Source of the DNA: an uncultured Robinsoniella sp.
GTDB taxonomy: Bacteria; Bacillota; Clostridia; Lachnospirales; Lachnospiraceae
Reading direction: 5' to 3'
Length of the DNA: 64,000 nt
Assembly: GCA_900539655.1 (NCBI GenBank)
Contig: UQCR01000015.1
Coordinates: 20,788-84,787 of the forward strand
The position numbers and the translations under genes were made by a program. Below are positions 34,841 to 43,011 of the stretch, in pieces (position 1 is the stretch's first letter; each line of letters opens with the position of its first letter). The notes under the pieces are model-generated. The model saw nothing but the letters and a program-made list of their open reading frames with translations, was not told the origin of the DNA and ran no database searches.

Positions 34841-35935
34841 CTAATAAGTTACTTCTGTTTCTTTATCAAAAAAATAGAATTTTGTCGGATCCAGTACAAA
34901 AGAAATCTTTTCTCCGATAGCACTGACCTCGTATTTTGATACCCGGGCTACAGTGGTTATTCCGCCAAATTGAAAATAGAGATTGTTTTCATTTCCCATA
35001 ACTTCTTTATTTTCCACCACAGCAGTCTGTATATTAGATTTGTATATCTCCAGATTGTGGGGATCCAGTTTTATATCCTCGCCTCGGATTCCCAGAATCA
35101 TATCGCCTTGTTTTCCGTTGTGCTTCTTCAGGACACCTTCCGGGAGTGTAATCTGATTCTTATCATCTTTGAATTCCACCATGTTGCCTTTTACGTTCAC
35201 CTCATAGAAATTCATCTGAGGAGAACCGATAAATCCAGCTACAAATTTATTCACAGGATGCTCATACAATTCCATGGGTGCGCCTACCTGCTGTATAACG
35301 CCATCTTTCATGATAACGATACGGTCCGCCATAGTCATAGCTTCGGTCTGGTCATGGGTTACATAGATAGTGGTGGTGCCCAGTGTGCGGTGAAGCTTGC
35401 TGATTTCATTTCTCATACTCACTCGAAGTTTGGCATCCAGGTTGGATAGTGGCTCATCCATAAGGAATACCTGCTGATTCTTTACAATTGCCCTGCCCAA
35501 TGCAACGCGCTGCCGCTGACCGCCGGAGAGGTTCTTAGGCTTTCTGTACCGGAACTCTTCCAGCCCCAGTATATCAATTGCCCAGTTTACTTTTCTTTTG
35601 ATTTCATTGGATGGCACTTTCATATTTTTCAGACCGTAACCAATATTTTTTTCTACTGTCATATGGGGGTAAAGAGCATAATTCTGAAACACCATAGCAA
35701 TTCCCCGGTCCCTTGGAGCCGTTTCATTTACTTTCTTCCCCTGAATAAATAATTCTCCCTGTGTAATTTCTTCAAATCCTGCAATCATGCGTAGTGTTGT
35801 GGATTTCCCACAGCCGGATGGTCCGACAAATGCAATAAATTCTTTCTCTTTAATTTCCAGATTAAAATTAGTGACCGCATTCTTATCCGTATTTGGATAT
35901 TTTTTATTTATATTCTTAAATTCTATAAAGCTCAT
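34841..35935 (-). CDS. Carbohydrate ABC importer ATPase (MsmK/UgpC type)
   Basis: A 364-aa ATPase of the MalK family: Walker A GPSGCGKST, signature LSGGQRQR, Walker B VFLMDEPLSNLD, H-loop YVTHDQTEA, and a C-terminal OB-type regulatory domain (about 240-364). It powers import together with the two permeases and the binding protein encoded just upstream, 4 bp away. MsmK-like ATPases can serve several importers in Firmicutes. This one may also energise the transporter at the start of the window, but that is inference. Confidence 0.95.
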   Translation of the reverse strand: MSFIEFKNINKKYPNTDKNAVTNFNLEIKEKEFIAFVGPSGCGKSTTLRMIAGFEEITQGELFIQGKKVNETAPRDRGIAMVFQNYALYPHMTVEKNIGYGLKNMKVPSNEIKRKVNWAIDILGLEEFRYRKPKNLSGGQRQRVALGRAIVKNQQVFLMDEPLSNLDAKLRVSMRNEISKLHRTLGTTTIYVTHDQTEAMTMADRIVIMKDGVIQQVGAPMELYEHPVNKFVAGFIGSPQMNFYEVNVKGNMVEFKDDKNQITLPEGVLKKHNGKQGDMILGIRGEDIKLDPHNLEIYKSNIQTAVVENKEVMGNENNLYFQFGGITTVARVSKYEVSAIGEKISFVLDPTKFYFFDKETEVTY

Positions 35936-35939
35936 ACTA

Positions 35940-36791
35940 TCATCCTTCCTTAGTGCCTGTGTGTGTAACTCCCTCTACAATCTGTTTTGAGAAACAGGAA
36001 TATATAATAATGACCGGTATCGTAATCAGGGTTATGACCGCCAGAGTCTGACCCATGGTTGTATTTTCATTAGCGGTAATGGAGTTCAATCCAATCTGTG
36101 CAGTAAGCAGGTCACTGGAGGTAAATACCAGAGACGGCCAGAGGTAGTCATTCCATACGTTCAAAAATGTAAAAACACTGACTGTAGCCACAACTGTTTT
36201 GGACATCGGAAGAACCATGGTAAAAAAGTATTTCACCGGACTGCAAAAATCCAGCTGTGCCGCTTCATAAACGTCATCCGGCAGACTGAGAAAAACCTGA
36301 CGGAACAGGAAAATATTAAAAGGATTAACGATCATTGGCAGAATGTATCCGATCACAGTATTCAGCAATCCCGTTTTTGCAATTATCAGAAAGTGAATCG
36401 TGATAATCGTCTCAGTAGGAATAATCATCAACATCATAATAACCAGCACCCAGCGCTCCCGAAATGGAAAATCAATTTTTGCAAGTGCGTATCCTGCAAG
36501 TCCGTTTACGATGATTCCAAGTACGATCAGGACAGCAGCATAAAACAGGGTGTTTCCCATGTAACGCAGAAAAGCAGTATTTGTAATAATGGATATATAG
36601 TTGTCAAAAAAGCTGCTGCTCAGTGCCGGAGGAATAAACGCCGACATAGCATTCATATCAGCTGCAATAGCAGCATCCGGTTTAAATGAATTTGCCAGCA
36701 TCCAGACCACTGGAAATAAGAAGAACACAGATAAAATAAGCATCAGAATAACACAAACCCAGTTAATTGATTTTTGTCTTTTTGTTAACAT
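35940..36791 (-). CDS. Sugar ABC importer permease, MalG type
   Basis: A 283-aa inner-membrane permease with about six helices and the ATPase-docking EAA loop EAAQLDFCSPVKYFFTMVLP in the last third. The start follows AAGGAGGAGAAAC and lies 29 nt inside the end of the preceding permease gene, which gives tight coupling. It is the second channel subunit of the fructan/sucrose importer. The C-terminus has a short hydrophilic tail. Confidence 0.94.
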   Translation of the reverse strand: MLTKRQKSINWVCVILMLILSVFFLFPVVWMLANSFKPDAAIAADMNAMSAFIPPALSSSFFDNYISIITNTAFLRYMGNTLFYAAVLIVLGIIVNGLAGYALAKIDFPFRERWVLVIMMLMIIPTETIITIHFLIIAKTGLLNTVIGYILPMIVNPFNIFLFRQVFLSLPDDVYEAAQLDFCSPVKYFFTMVLPMSKTVVATVSVFTFLNVWNDYLWPSLVFTSSDLLTAQIGLNSITANENTTMGQTLAVITLITIPVIIIYSCFSKQIVEGVTHTGTKEG

Positions 36792-37668
36792 GTTTCTCCT
36801 CCTTATCCCTCGTCAAGATCGTCTGTACAACGGTCAGAATAACCACAAATATTACAAACACAATCGCCATGGTGGATGCAAGCCCCATTTCCCAGTTAAC
36901 CGTACCCGTCTCATAAATATCATAGACCAGGGTATATGTAGAATGGGAAGGCCCACCTCCTGTCATTACCATAGGCTGGACAATCATTTTAAATGCACCA
37001 ATGGTGATGGTGATAAATACAAATATGCAAATCGGTTTTAATTCCGGCAGCGTAATATCCCTGAATTTCTGCCAGCCACTGGCATGATCCATTTCCGCTG
37101 CTTCGTAAAGTCCGGGATTGATCGCCTGAAGTCCTCCCAGAAAAATAATCATCTGATATCCCACACCCTGCCAGATACTCATGAATGCAATAGATGGAAG
37201 TGCCTGCTTATCACTGTAAATAAAAGGCTGTGCAGAGATACCCAGGTTCGCCAGTACCGTATTTAAAATTCCCTCCGGATTATAGATCTGCATCCATAAA
37301 GTTGAGACAACTGCAAGAGACATTACTACAGGTATAAAAAATGCTACTTTAAAATACTTTTTACAATGGGTTACTTTGTTGATCATAAGCGCCAGTAGAA
37401 GCGCTCCGCCTCCCTGGAGCGGCACGATTATAAACACGAACTTAACGGTATTTACAAACGCCTTTACAAACAGTTCATCCTTAAATATTGCAATATAGTT
37501 TTCCAATCCTACAAAGTGTGTGAGATCCGGGTTCAAAGCAAAATAATCCGTAAAACTAAAAACCAGTGTCAACAGCATAGGGAGAAACAAAAAGATGGTT
37601 AGCAGCACCAGTGCCGGTCCAAAAAATGCCATTCCTAAAATCGAATTAGATTTTTTTCTCTTCATCAT
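36763..37668 (-). CDS. Sugar ABC importer permease, MalF type
   Basis: A 301-aa permease with an N-terminal GPALVLLTIFLFLPMLLTLVFS helix typical of CUT1 importers and an EAA loop EAAEMDHASGWQKFRDITLP. It overlaps the binding-protein gene by 4 nt (ATGA) upstream and the second permease by 29 nt downstream. It forms the membrane channel with the MalG-type partner. Confidence 0.94.
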   Translation of the reverse strand: MMKRKKSNSILGMAFFGPALVLLTIFLFLPMLLTLVFSFTDYFALNPDLTHFVGLENYIAIFKDELFVKAFVNTVKFVFIIVPLQGGGALLLALMINKVTHCKKYFKVAFFIPVVMSLAVVSTLWMQIYNPEGILNTVLANLGISAQPFIYSDKQALPSIAFMSIWQGVGYQMIIFLGGLQAINPGLYEAAEMDHASGWQKFRDITLPELKPICIFVFITITIGAFKMIVQPMVMTGGGPSHSTYTLVYDIYETGTVNWEMGLASTMAIVFVIFVVILTVVQTILTRDKEEKHVNKKTKIN

Positions 37669-38987
37669 TCTCTTGTATAACGCTTTAATTTGGCGTTAAT
37701 CCTTTCTATAGATTTATCCAGTTCTCCTCTGGCATCCTTTCCATTCAGAGCAGCCCCCTCCAGAACCTGTTGAAAAGATGTACTGACCTGGGGATAAACC
37801 GGTGTCTTGGGTCTTGGATGCCCATATTTATTCAACTGCTCATACAAAGCCTTATAATTATCGTCTTCGGAAAAAAGAGAAATCTGTTCAAATGCCCCAT
37901 AAGTAGACGGCAGCCCCTTTGTCTGTTCATGGAGAATAATGCCGCTATCCACCCCGCTCATCCATTTTACCAATTCTGTAGCTCCTTCCAGATCAGAAGT
38001 GGAAGCTGACGCTGCATAAGCCCAGGAACCTGTCGGCGTGTATCTGCCACCATCCCAGTTTTCTCCTACAATATAAGGCGCCACTCCCAGTCTGATGTCC
38101 GGATAGTTCTCATAAACCGTATTCACTTCCCATGCCCCGTCGAACTTAAATGCGGCGCGCCCTGTTTCAAACAGCTTATCAATCGGGGTTTTAGACATAT
38201 AACCTTTCTCTACAAGGCCACGGAAGAATTCCATTGCTTCTGCATTTTCATCAGAGTTGAAAATCCCATCCACGCTCAGCCCATCCTCACTTACAAAGTC
38301 TCCGCCATTCGCCCAGAAGAAAGGAGCGTAATAATAAATACTGGCTTCTCCAACCGGAAACGTCATATCCAGGCAATACCCATTTTTTTCTTTCATTACC
38401 GGATCCAGCTTTTTACAAATATCCAAAAATTCATTCCAAGTCCATGGATCGTCCCCGGATGGAATTTCAATTCCGGCATTTTTAAGAAGATCCTTATTGT
38501 AATACAGACCTACGCTGGATTCCATAGCCCCAAGCGTATACAGCTCATCATTATAGGTTCCCTGCTCAAGTATGGAGTCCAGATAAACTGCCCGTTCCTC
38601 TTCCCCAAGCTCAGCCAGCGGCTGGATAATCCCGTTGGCAGCATAAGCAGCCACATTAGGACCATCTACGGTAAGCACATCCGGGAGCCCGCCGGACATA
38701 ACAGATGCATTAACCTTATCAGAATATCCGCCTCCACTGTCATTTCTGGGAATAAACTCAATATCTGCAAAATATTTTCCGTCATACTTTTCATTAAATC
38801 TTCTCACTGATTCTGCATAGGCATCCCCTTCCGGAGTATCCTCAATTGTATGTACCCATATGGAAAGGTAACTTTCTCCTTCCTCATATCCGGCAATATC
38901 ACCTGGCTTTACCTCTTTTTGCCCGCAACCTGCCATGCAGCCCGCGGCAAGGAAAAATACTGCCGCATATTTCCATGACTTTCTCAT
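37665..38987 (-). CDS. Sugar-binding lipoprotein of the GH32-linked ABC importer
   Basis: A 440-aa solute-binding protein with a lipoprotein signal: LAAGC (Cys17) best fits the lipobox. The rest is the family-1 binding fold, including LPDVLTVDGPNVAAYA near residue 110 and GVDSGIILHEQTKGLPS near the C-terminus. It is the first gene of the operon, about 90 bp from a promoter overlapped downstream by three LacI-type operators. GH32 in the same operon points to sucrose or fructo-oligosaccharides as ligand. The start follows AAAGGAGGAGCAC. Confidence 0.93.
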   Translation of the reverse strand: MRKSWKYAAVFFLAAGCMAGCGQKEVKPGDIAGYEEGESYLSIWVHTIEDTPEGDAYAESVRRFNEKYDGKYFADIEFIPRNDSGGGYSDKVNASVMSGGLPDVLTVDGPNVAAYAANGIIQPLAELGEEERAVYLDSILEQGTYNDELYTLGAMESSVGLYYNKDLLKNAGIEIPSGDDPWTWNEFLDICKKLDPVMKEKNGYCLDMTFPVGEASIYYYAPFFWANGGDFVSEDGLSVDGIFNSDENAEAMEFFRGLVEKGYMSKTPIDKLFETGRAAFKFDGAWEVNTVYENYPDIRLGVAPYIVGENWDGGRYTPTGSWAYAASASTSDLEGATELVKWMSGVDSGIILHEQTKGLPSTYGAFEQISLFSEDDNYKALYEQLNKYGHPRPKTPVYPQVSTSFQQVLEGAALNGKDARGELDKSIERINAKLKRYTRE

Positions 38988-39021
38988 GTGCTCCTCCTTT
39001 ACTTTACAAACCTAAGTTTTG

Positions 39022-39055
39022 TAACCGGTAATGTTACCGGTTAAGTTACCGGTTA
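39022..39055 (-). promoter_or_regulatory. Three LacI-type operators in front of the sugar importer operon
   Basis: TAACCGGTAA (39022-39031), TTACCGGTTA (39034-39043) and TTACCGGTTA (39046-39055) lie at an exact 12-bp period just downstream of the operon promoter. A fourth, perfect palindrome, TAACCGGTTA, is near the regulator promoter at 39167-39176. The central CG dyad fits LacI/GalR regulators. Confidence 0.82.
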
Positions 39056-39069
39056 CTTTATCTATTTCA

Positions 39070-39098
39070 AGAGTATCACACCTCCATATTTGCGTCAA
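39070..39098 (-). promoter_or_regulatory. Promoter of the GH32/ABC operon
   Basis: On the minus strand TTGACG (39093-39098) and TACTCT (39070-39075), preceded by TGA, are 17 bp apart. Transcription would start near 39063, so bound repressor at 39022-39055 would block elongation. Confidence 0.55.
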
Positions 39099-39144
39099 TT
39101 CTTTTTTCCATTTTTGTGAATACTGTCTTGAACTGAGAAAGCAA

Positions 39145-39165
39145 TTTTGTGAGATATTCACAAAA
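39145..39165. promoter_or_regulatory. Perfect inverted repeat resembling a CRP/FNR-type site
   Basis: TTTTGTGA-N5-TCACAAAA is a perfect 8-bp dyad containing TGTGA-N5-TCACA. It directly abuts the LacI operator at 39167-39176, between the two divergent promoters. A half-copy, TTTTTGTGAATA, lies 30 bp away near 39111-39122. Confidence 0.6.
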
Positions 39166-39166
39166 A

Positions 39167-39176
39167 TAACCGGTTA
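39167..39176 (+). promoter_or_regulatory. LacI-type operator in front of the regulator gene
   Basis: The perfect 10-bp palindrome TAACCGGTTA lies 25 bp upstream of the -35 box of the lacI-type gene. Together with the three sites at 39022-39055 it could allow autoregulation or a DNA loop of about 120-145 bp. Confidence 0.75.
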
Positions 39177-39200
39177 CTTTCCCATCGTCCTAATTTGACA

Positions 39201-39229
39201 TTGCCTCCTGAACTTATTTTTGTTATACT
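39201..39229 (+). promoter_or_regulatory. Candidate promoter of the LacI-family regulator
   Basis: TTGCCT (39201-39206), a 17-bp spacer and TATACT (39224-39229) precede the regulator start by about 50 bp. A consensus TTGACA lies 6 bp further upstream but is badly spaced. Confidence 0.45.
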
Positions 39230-39235
39230 TTTGCT

Positions 39236-39260
39236 GGAACGTGTTTGAAATTGCTTACTG
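39236..39260. repeat. Fragment of the 166-bp palindromic repeat family
   Basis: GAACGTGTTTGAAATTGCTT within this stretch matches the end of the full element at 63622-63787 (GAGCGTGTTTTAAAATTGCTT) with few changes. It lies in the 5' untranslated region of the LacI-family gene. Confidence 0.5.
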
Positions 39261-39279
39261 TACCAACAAAGGAGCTGCT

Positions 39280-40311
39280 ATGGGAAAAAAGAACAAAGTA
39301 ACTTTTAATGATATTGCAAATTATACAAACTTTTCAAAAACAACCATTTCCAGATATTTCAATAACCCGGATTCTCTTACAGAAGAAAACCAGAAAATAA
39401 TTGCAGACGCTCTGGCGGCTCTTGATTATAAAGAAAATAAAGTTGCCCGGATACTGGCAAGCGGAAGTACTGAATTTGTAGGCATTATAATCCCTAACCT
39501 GTATCTGCACTACTATTCAGAGATGCTGAATCAGATTCTGTCTTCCTATCAGGAATTCGGTTACAAGTTTCTGGTGTTTGTTGGTAATGACGATGCAGAA
39601 GTTGAACGTAATTATATCAGGGAATTAATGGCATACCAGATTGAAGGGCTAATTGTCTTAAGCCATACCATTCCCTCAAAAGAGCTGGCGGATTACCACA
39701 TACCCATTGTTGCTATCGAACGGGAAGACCAGTATATCTCCAGTATTAACACGGATAATTATATGGGCGCTGTTCAGGCAACCAGCCTGCTGATTAAAAA
39801 TAAATGCAGTTTCTTAATCCATATCAACAACGATGTACCCGACTATATACCGGCATATGGCCGGATTAAAGGATTTCAGGATATTTGCGTGGAGGAGAAC
39901 ACCCCCCATGAGATAATTTACTGCGATCTGGGATCTACCTTTGAGGCCAGCAATCAGAAGCTTACCGAAATTTATGAAGACCTGGAAAAACGATATCCCA
40001 ATCAAAAAAAAGGCATTTTTATGCCCAATGATACCCATGCCAATGTTCTGCTCAACATTATCATCCGTATGAAAGGCGCACTGGGCAATGATTACCGGAT
40101 TGTAGGTTTCGATGATTCTCCTATTTCCAAGGAAGCGATTATACCCATCACTACAGTAGGACAGCAAATCAGCCTTCTGGCCCAGGAAGCGGTGAAACTT
40201 CTGGTCGAACAAATGTCTGAACGTAAAAAAAGGCGCCCCAATATCCAAACAGAACCGGTGCACATAAAAATACCACCGGTTCTGGTGCGCAGAGATACTA
40301 CAGACCATTAA
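39280..40311 (+). CDS. LacI/GalR-family regulator of the fructan/sucrose operon
   Basis: A 343-aa repressor. The N-terminal helix-turn-helix is KVTFNDIANYTNFSKTTISRYFN and the hinge follows (RILASGST). The rest is a periplasmic-binding-protein-like sensor domain, ending with ITTVGQQISLLAQEAVKLL. I start it at ATG 39280, 5 nt after AAAGGAG; the open frame extends to 39220 but without a ribosome site. It is divergent from the importer/GH32 operon, with four TAACCGGTTA-like sites between, so it almost certainly controls that operon in response to an imported sugar or its phosphate. Confidence 0.92.
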   Translation: MGKKNKVTFNDIANYTNFSKTTISRYFNNPDSLTEENQKIIADALAALDYKENKVARILASGSTEFVGIIIPNLYLHYYSEMLNQILSSYQEFGYKFLVFVGNDDAEVERNYIRELMAYQIEGLIVLSHTIPSKELADYHIPIVAIEREDQYISSINTDNYMGAVQATSLLIKNKCSFLIHINNDVPDYIPAYGRIKGFQDICVEENTPHEIIYCDLGSTFEASNQKLTEIYEDLEKRYPNQKKGIFMPNDTHANVLLNIIIRMKGALGNDYRIVGFDDSPISKEAIIPITTVGQQISLLAQEAVKLLVEQMSERKKRRPNIQTEPVHIKIPPVLVRRDTTDH

Positions 40312-40330
40312 AAGTATGGACTCCGCTGAA

Positions 40331-40350
40331 CTAGAACGTGGTGGAAAAGT
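40331..40350. repeat. Degenerate end fragment of the 166-bp palindromic repeat family
   Basis: CTAGAACGTGGTGGAAAAGT matches the reverse complement of the full element's right end, CTAGAGCGTGTTTGAAAATT, at about 16 of 20 positions. It lies just after the LacI-family gene. This is weaker than the other copies. Confidence 0.35.
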
Positions 40351-40363
40351 ATAATCTTATATT

Positions 40364-40392
40364 AAAAGGCTCCCTGACGGAAGCCTTTTTTT
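40364..40392. terminator. Two-way terminator between the lacI-type and flotillin genes
   Basis: AAAAGGCT and AGCCTTTT form the stem around a 9-10 nt loop. It is followed by TTT on the plus strand and by T's on the minus strand as well, so it can end both convergent transcripts. Confidence 0.8.
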
Positions 40393-40402
40393 ATATCATC
40401 GT

Positions 40403-41926
40403 TTACTTCATAGCTTCACTGACTACAGCTGCTTCTGCCTGGGCACGCTGTATATCGTCTGCTTTTTCCAATCCCTCTACCGTAATATTGCGGTTTACCT
40501 TGGCATCGTAAGTATCGGCTCTCATGATTTCACCCAGATCAATACCCACTGTCTCTTTCATGGATTCAAAAAGCTTTGCCATCACTGCCGGTACGTTTCC
40601 GGCAACCGGATCAATCCCACTGCCTTCGCCGCCGCCTATGATTGTGATCTTGTCAATCTGGCTCAGAGGTTCTGCAATTTTACCTGCAATATCAGGAAGA
40701 ACCTGAATCAGCATCTGTGCCATAGCTGCATTGTTATACTTCTGATAAGCTTCGGCTCGTTTTTCCATAGCCTCGGCTTCTGCAAGGCCCTTTGCCCGGA
40801 TAGCCTCTGCCTCAGCTTCCCCAACTCTTTGTATACCCTGGGCTTCCTGCTCTTTGGAATAGCGGTCTGCTTCTGCCTTTGATTTTTGCGCTTCCGCTTC
40901 CTTTTGCACCTCAAACTTCTTAGCTTCTGCTTCTTTTTGACGTTCAAACAATTCAGCTTCTGCTTTCTGTTGGCGTTCGTATCTGTCTGCCTCTGCTTTT
41001 TTCCTGATCTGAGCATCCAGGGACTGTTCCATTACCTCTGCTTCTTTTTGTTTTAGAAGAATCACTTTTTCTTCTTTTGCAATATCCGCATCCGCTGCAG
41101 TAACGCCAATTGTTTTCCTCTGCTGCTCTTTTTGAATCTCATAAGCGGCATCCGCTTCTGCACGTTTCGTATCCGCATTTTTTTGAAGTGCAGATTTCTG
41201 TATGTCAAGCTCGTTATTCTTAATTGCTATTTCACGGTCTGAATTAATTTTTGCATCATTTGCCTGTTTGTCTGCTTCAGCTTTTGCAACTGCTATTTCC
41301 TTTTCTGCCTCTGCTTTTGCTATAGCTGCTTTCTTCTTGATCTGTGAAATATTATCAATACCAAGGTCATCAATTACTCCATTATTATCCGTGAAATTCT
41401 GCACATTAAAACTAACGATGTCAAGTCCCATTGCCGCCAGATCCGGTTCTGCATTTTCTTTTACCAGATTGGCGAACTTCTGACGGTCACCAACCATTTC
41501 CTCCAGCCTCATTCTGCCTACAATCTCACGCATATTACCTTCCAGAACTTCCCTTGCAACCTGTGCTATGTACTGGGTATTCTGATTCAGGAAGTTTTCC
41601 GCCGCCAGTCCCAGCCGCTGATTTTCGCTGCTGATTTTAACGTTAACAGCTGCATCTACCTGAATATTAATATAATCAGCTGTAGGTACGGAACTGGAAG
41701 TCTTTACATCGATTGGAATCAGCTTTAAGCTTAATTTGTCAAGCCGTTCCAATACAGGAATCTTAATACTGGCTTTTCCAATAATAATCTTTTTTCGTAA
41801 TCCGGAAATAATAAATGCCGTATCCGGCGGAGCTTTTACATATCCCGTTATCAGTATTAAAATAAGTAAAACTAAAACCACACCCACCACAATAAAAATC
41901 CCAATGTTATCCATCATCGTATTCAT
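40403..41926 (-). CDS. Flotillin-like membrane scaffold protein
   Basis: A 507-aa flotillin/SPFH protein that should organise membrane microdomains. It has an N-terminal membrane helix (about 9-28), a PHB/SPFH domain to about 190, and a long coiled coil rich in AEAEKE/AEADK repeats (about 190-400). The C-terminal part includes IGGGEGSG. Firmicute flotillins are often next to an NfeD-like gene; here none is. Instead the gene follows a yybP-ykoY-type manganese riboswitch with a consensus promoter, so Mn2+ should control it. A 20-codon frame upstream overlaps its start (ATGA), which may couple translation. Ribosome site is AAAGGAGAAAAAAT. Confidence 0.92.
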   Translation of the reverse strand: MNTMMDNIGIFIVVGVVLVLLILILITGYVKAPPDTAFIISGLRKKIIIGKASIKIPVLERLDKLSLKLIPIDVKTSSSVPTADYINIQVDAAVNVKISSENQRLGLAAENFLNQNTQYIAQVAREVLEGNMREIVGRMRLEEMVGDRQKFANLVKENAEPDLAAMGLDIVSFNVQNFTDNNGVIDDLGIDNISQIKKKAAIAKAEAEKEIAVAKAEADKQANDAKINSDREIAIKNNELDIQKSALQKNADTKRAEADAAYEIQKEQQRKTIGVTAADADIAKEEKVILLKQKEAEVMEQSLDAQIRKKAEADRYERQQKAEAELFERQKEAEAKKFEVQKEAEAQKSKAEADRYSKEQEAQGIQRVGEAEAEAIRAKGLAEAEAMEKRAEAYQKYNNAAMAQMLIQVLPDIAGKIAEPLSQIDKITIIGGGEGSGIDPVAGNVPAVMAKLFESMKETVGIDLGEIMRADTYDAKVNRNITVEGLEKADDIQRAQAEAAVVSEAMK

Positions 41927-41985
41927 ATTTTTTCTCCTTTGTCCTGTTTATCTGAATCGTTATTAGTTTGAAATGCTCTTATCAT
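41923..41985 (-). CDS. Possible 20-aa leader peptide overlapping the flotillin start
   Basis: A short frame (MIRAFQTNND...) starts 12 nt after AAGGAGG and its TGA stop overlaps the flotillin ATG as ATGA. It contains the flotillin ribosome site. It may be a coupling leader or chance. There is no homology I know. Confidence 0.3.
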   Translation of the reverse strand: MIRAFQTNNDSDKQDKGEKI

Positions 41986-42012
41986 TGCAACGCTCCACCT
42001 CCTTATTCATGC

Positions 42013-42108
42013 TCAGAGCACTTCCGGAAATTTGTGTATGCTGCCATCGGGGTAAAGAAAAAAGACCCCTATTGCAACAACCAATGCTACAATAAAAGTC
42101 TCGCACAT
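42013..42108 (-). CDS. Possible 31-aa membrane peptide overlapping the riboswitch 3' end
   Basis: The frame MCETFIVALVVAIGVFFLYP... codes for one hydrophobic helix and a short polar tail (DGSIHKFPEVL). Its ATG lies inside the 3' strand of the riboswitch and no ribosome site precedes it. The hydrophobic helix followed by a polar tail looks protein-like, but translation is uncertain. Confidence 0.25.
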   Translation of the reverse strand: MCETFIVALVVAIGVFFLYPDGSIHKFPEVL

Positions 42109-42185
42109 TTCATTCGATACGGATGTTTTACATCGTCCTGACGATTTCGAATCACCTTGCGGTGTTGGCTACTCCCTTTTATTAA
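42091..42185 (-). ncRNA. yybP-ykoY manganese riboswitch upstream of flotillin
   Basis: The minus strand begins AATAAAAGGGAGTAGC and ends GCGAGACTTTTATT. These are the paired ends with the conserved GGGAGUAG and GCGAGAC loops of the yybP-ykoY class. A stem ATTCGA...TCGAAT encloses AATCGTCAGGACG, matching the conserved (G)UCGUCA element. This class binds Mn2+ and usually raises expression of Mn exporters or related membrane proteins. The transcription start predicted from the promoter lies at its first bases. Confidence 0.8.
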
Positions 42186-42189
42186 GATC

Positions 42190-42218
42190 AATATAGCACC
42201 ATTTCCATATATTGTCAA
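42190..42218 (-). promoter_or_regulatory. Promoter of the riboswitch-flotillin transcript
   Basis: Consensus TTGACA (42213-42218), a 17-bp spacer and TATATT (42190-42195) lie immediately after the AlkD-like gene. The predicted start is about 42183, at the 5' end of the riboswitch. Confidence 0.8.
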
Positions 42219-42222
42219 TAAT

Positions 42223-42915
42223 TTAACGATATCTTTTTAATGAACGAATATAGTCTTTTACTTCCTTATCAATCTGCCTGGACTCTGTTATCTTCTGCAA
42301 TGCCTTATTATAAGTCCAGTCATCCAGCTTATTCTCTTTTAAATACTCCATTACCTGTTCGGGAAACTTTATATAATAAATGGACACTGCCCAGGCAACA
42401 GCCATTCTGACGTAATATCCTTCATTCTCAATAGCATCAAAGGCTGCCAGCGCTTTTTTCAGATAAGCTTCCTCTGTGAAATAATTTAAAAGCATTACTA
42501 TCCCAAACCGAATCTCATAGTCATTCTGACTTGCCAGATACCTGCCCAGAAATTTAAACATTTCTGCTTTGTATTCTTTGGTTATCTTAAGGCCTGCACA
42601 AAAGCTGTCACATACGGACCAGTTATCGATTTTTACAACAAAGCATTCTATTCTTGCAAACAGCTCAGAAAGCTCCATAGGAGCATAGCCGATTACCATT
42701 CCCTGGAGCATAATTTCTTCGTAACTTTCATCACTGGCTGAATCCAGATAGGACCTCCAGTCCTCCTTTATGATTGCCTTTGCCATTTTTCTAAGAACTG
42801 GCAGGCGTACTCCATATACATTTTCCACACCGGGCATAAGCCTCATAGTGAATGTCCTGAATTTCTCTTCAGCGTGTATTTGAAGCTGTTCCATTACCCA
42901 TTTATTTACTACCAT
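42223..42915 (-). CDS. AlkD-like DNA alkylation repair protein (HEAT-repeat DNA glycosylase)
   Basis: A 230-aa all-helical protein of the AlkC/AlkD superfamily. It has GVRLPVLRKMAK near residue 35, and WSVCDSFCAGLK and EIRFGIVMLLNYF, which are family-like. AlkD-type enzymes release 3- and 7-alkylpurines without base flipping. Clostridial members are mostly uncharacterised, so activity on a given base is not claimed. The start is uncertain: ATG 42915 is preceded by GGAGG only at 14 nt. The stop lies 5 bp before the -35 box of the flotillin promoter. Confidence 0.85.
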   Translation of the reverse strand: MVVNKWVMEQLQIHAEEKFRTFTMRLMPGVENVYGVRLPVLRKMAKAIIKEDWRSYLDSASDESYEEIMLQGMVIGYAPMELSELFARIECFVVKIDNWSVCDSFCAGLKITKEYKAEMFKFLGRYLASQNDYEIRFGIVMLLNYFTEEAYLKKALAAFDAIENEGYYVRMAVAWAVSIYYIKFPEQVMEYLKENKLDDWTYNKALQKITESRQIDKEVKDYIRSLKRYR

Positions 42916-43011
42916 CCCTGCGCCTATATCCTCCGTAAAATTTTACTACCAGAATTGCCCATCCTATGTTATATTATTTCTAATTGTACTACACAGGAGG
43001 AAACCTAATTT

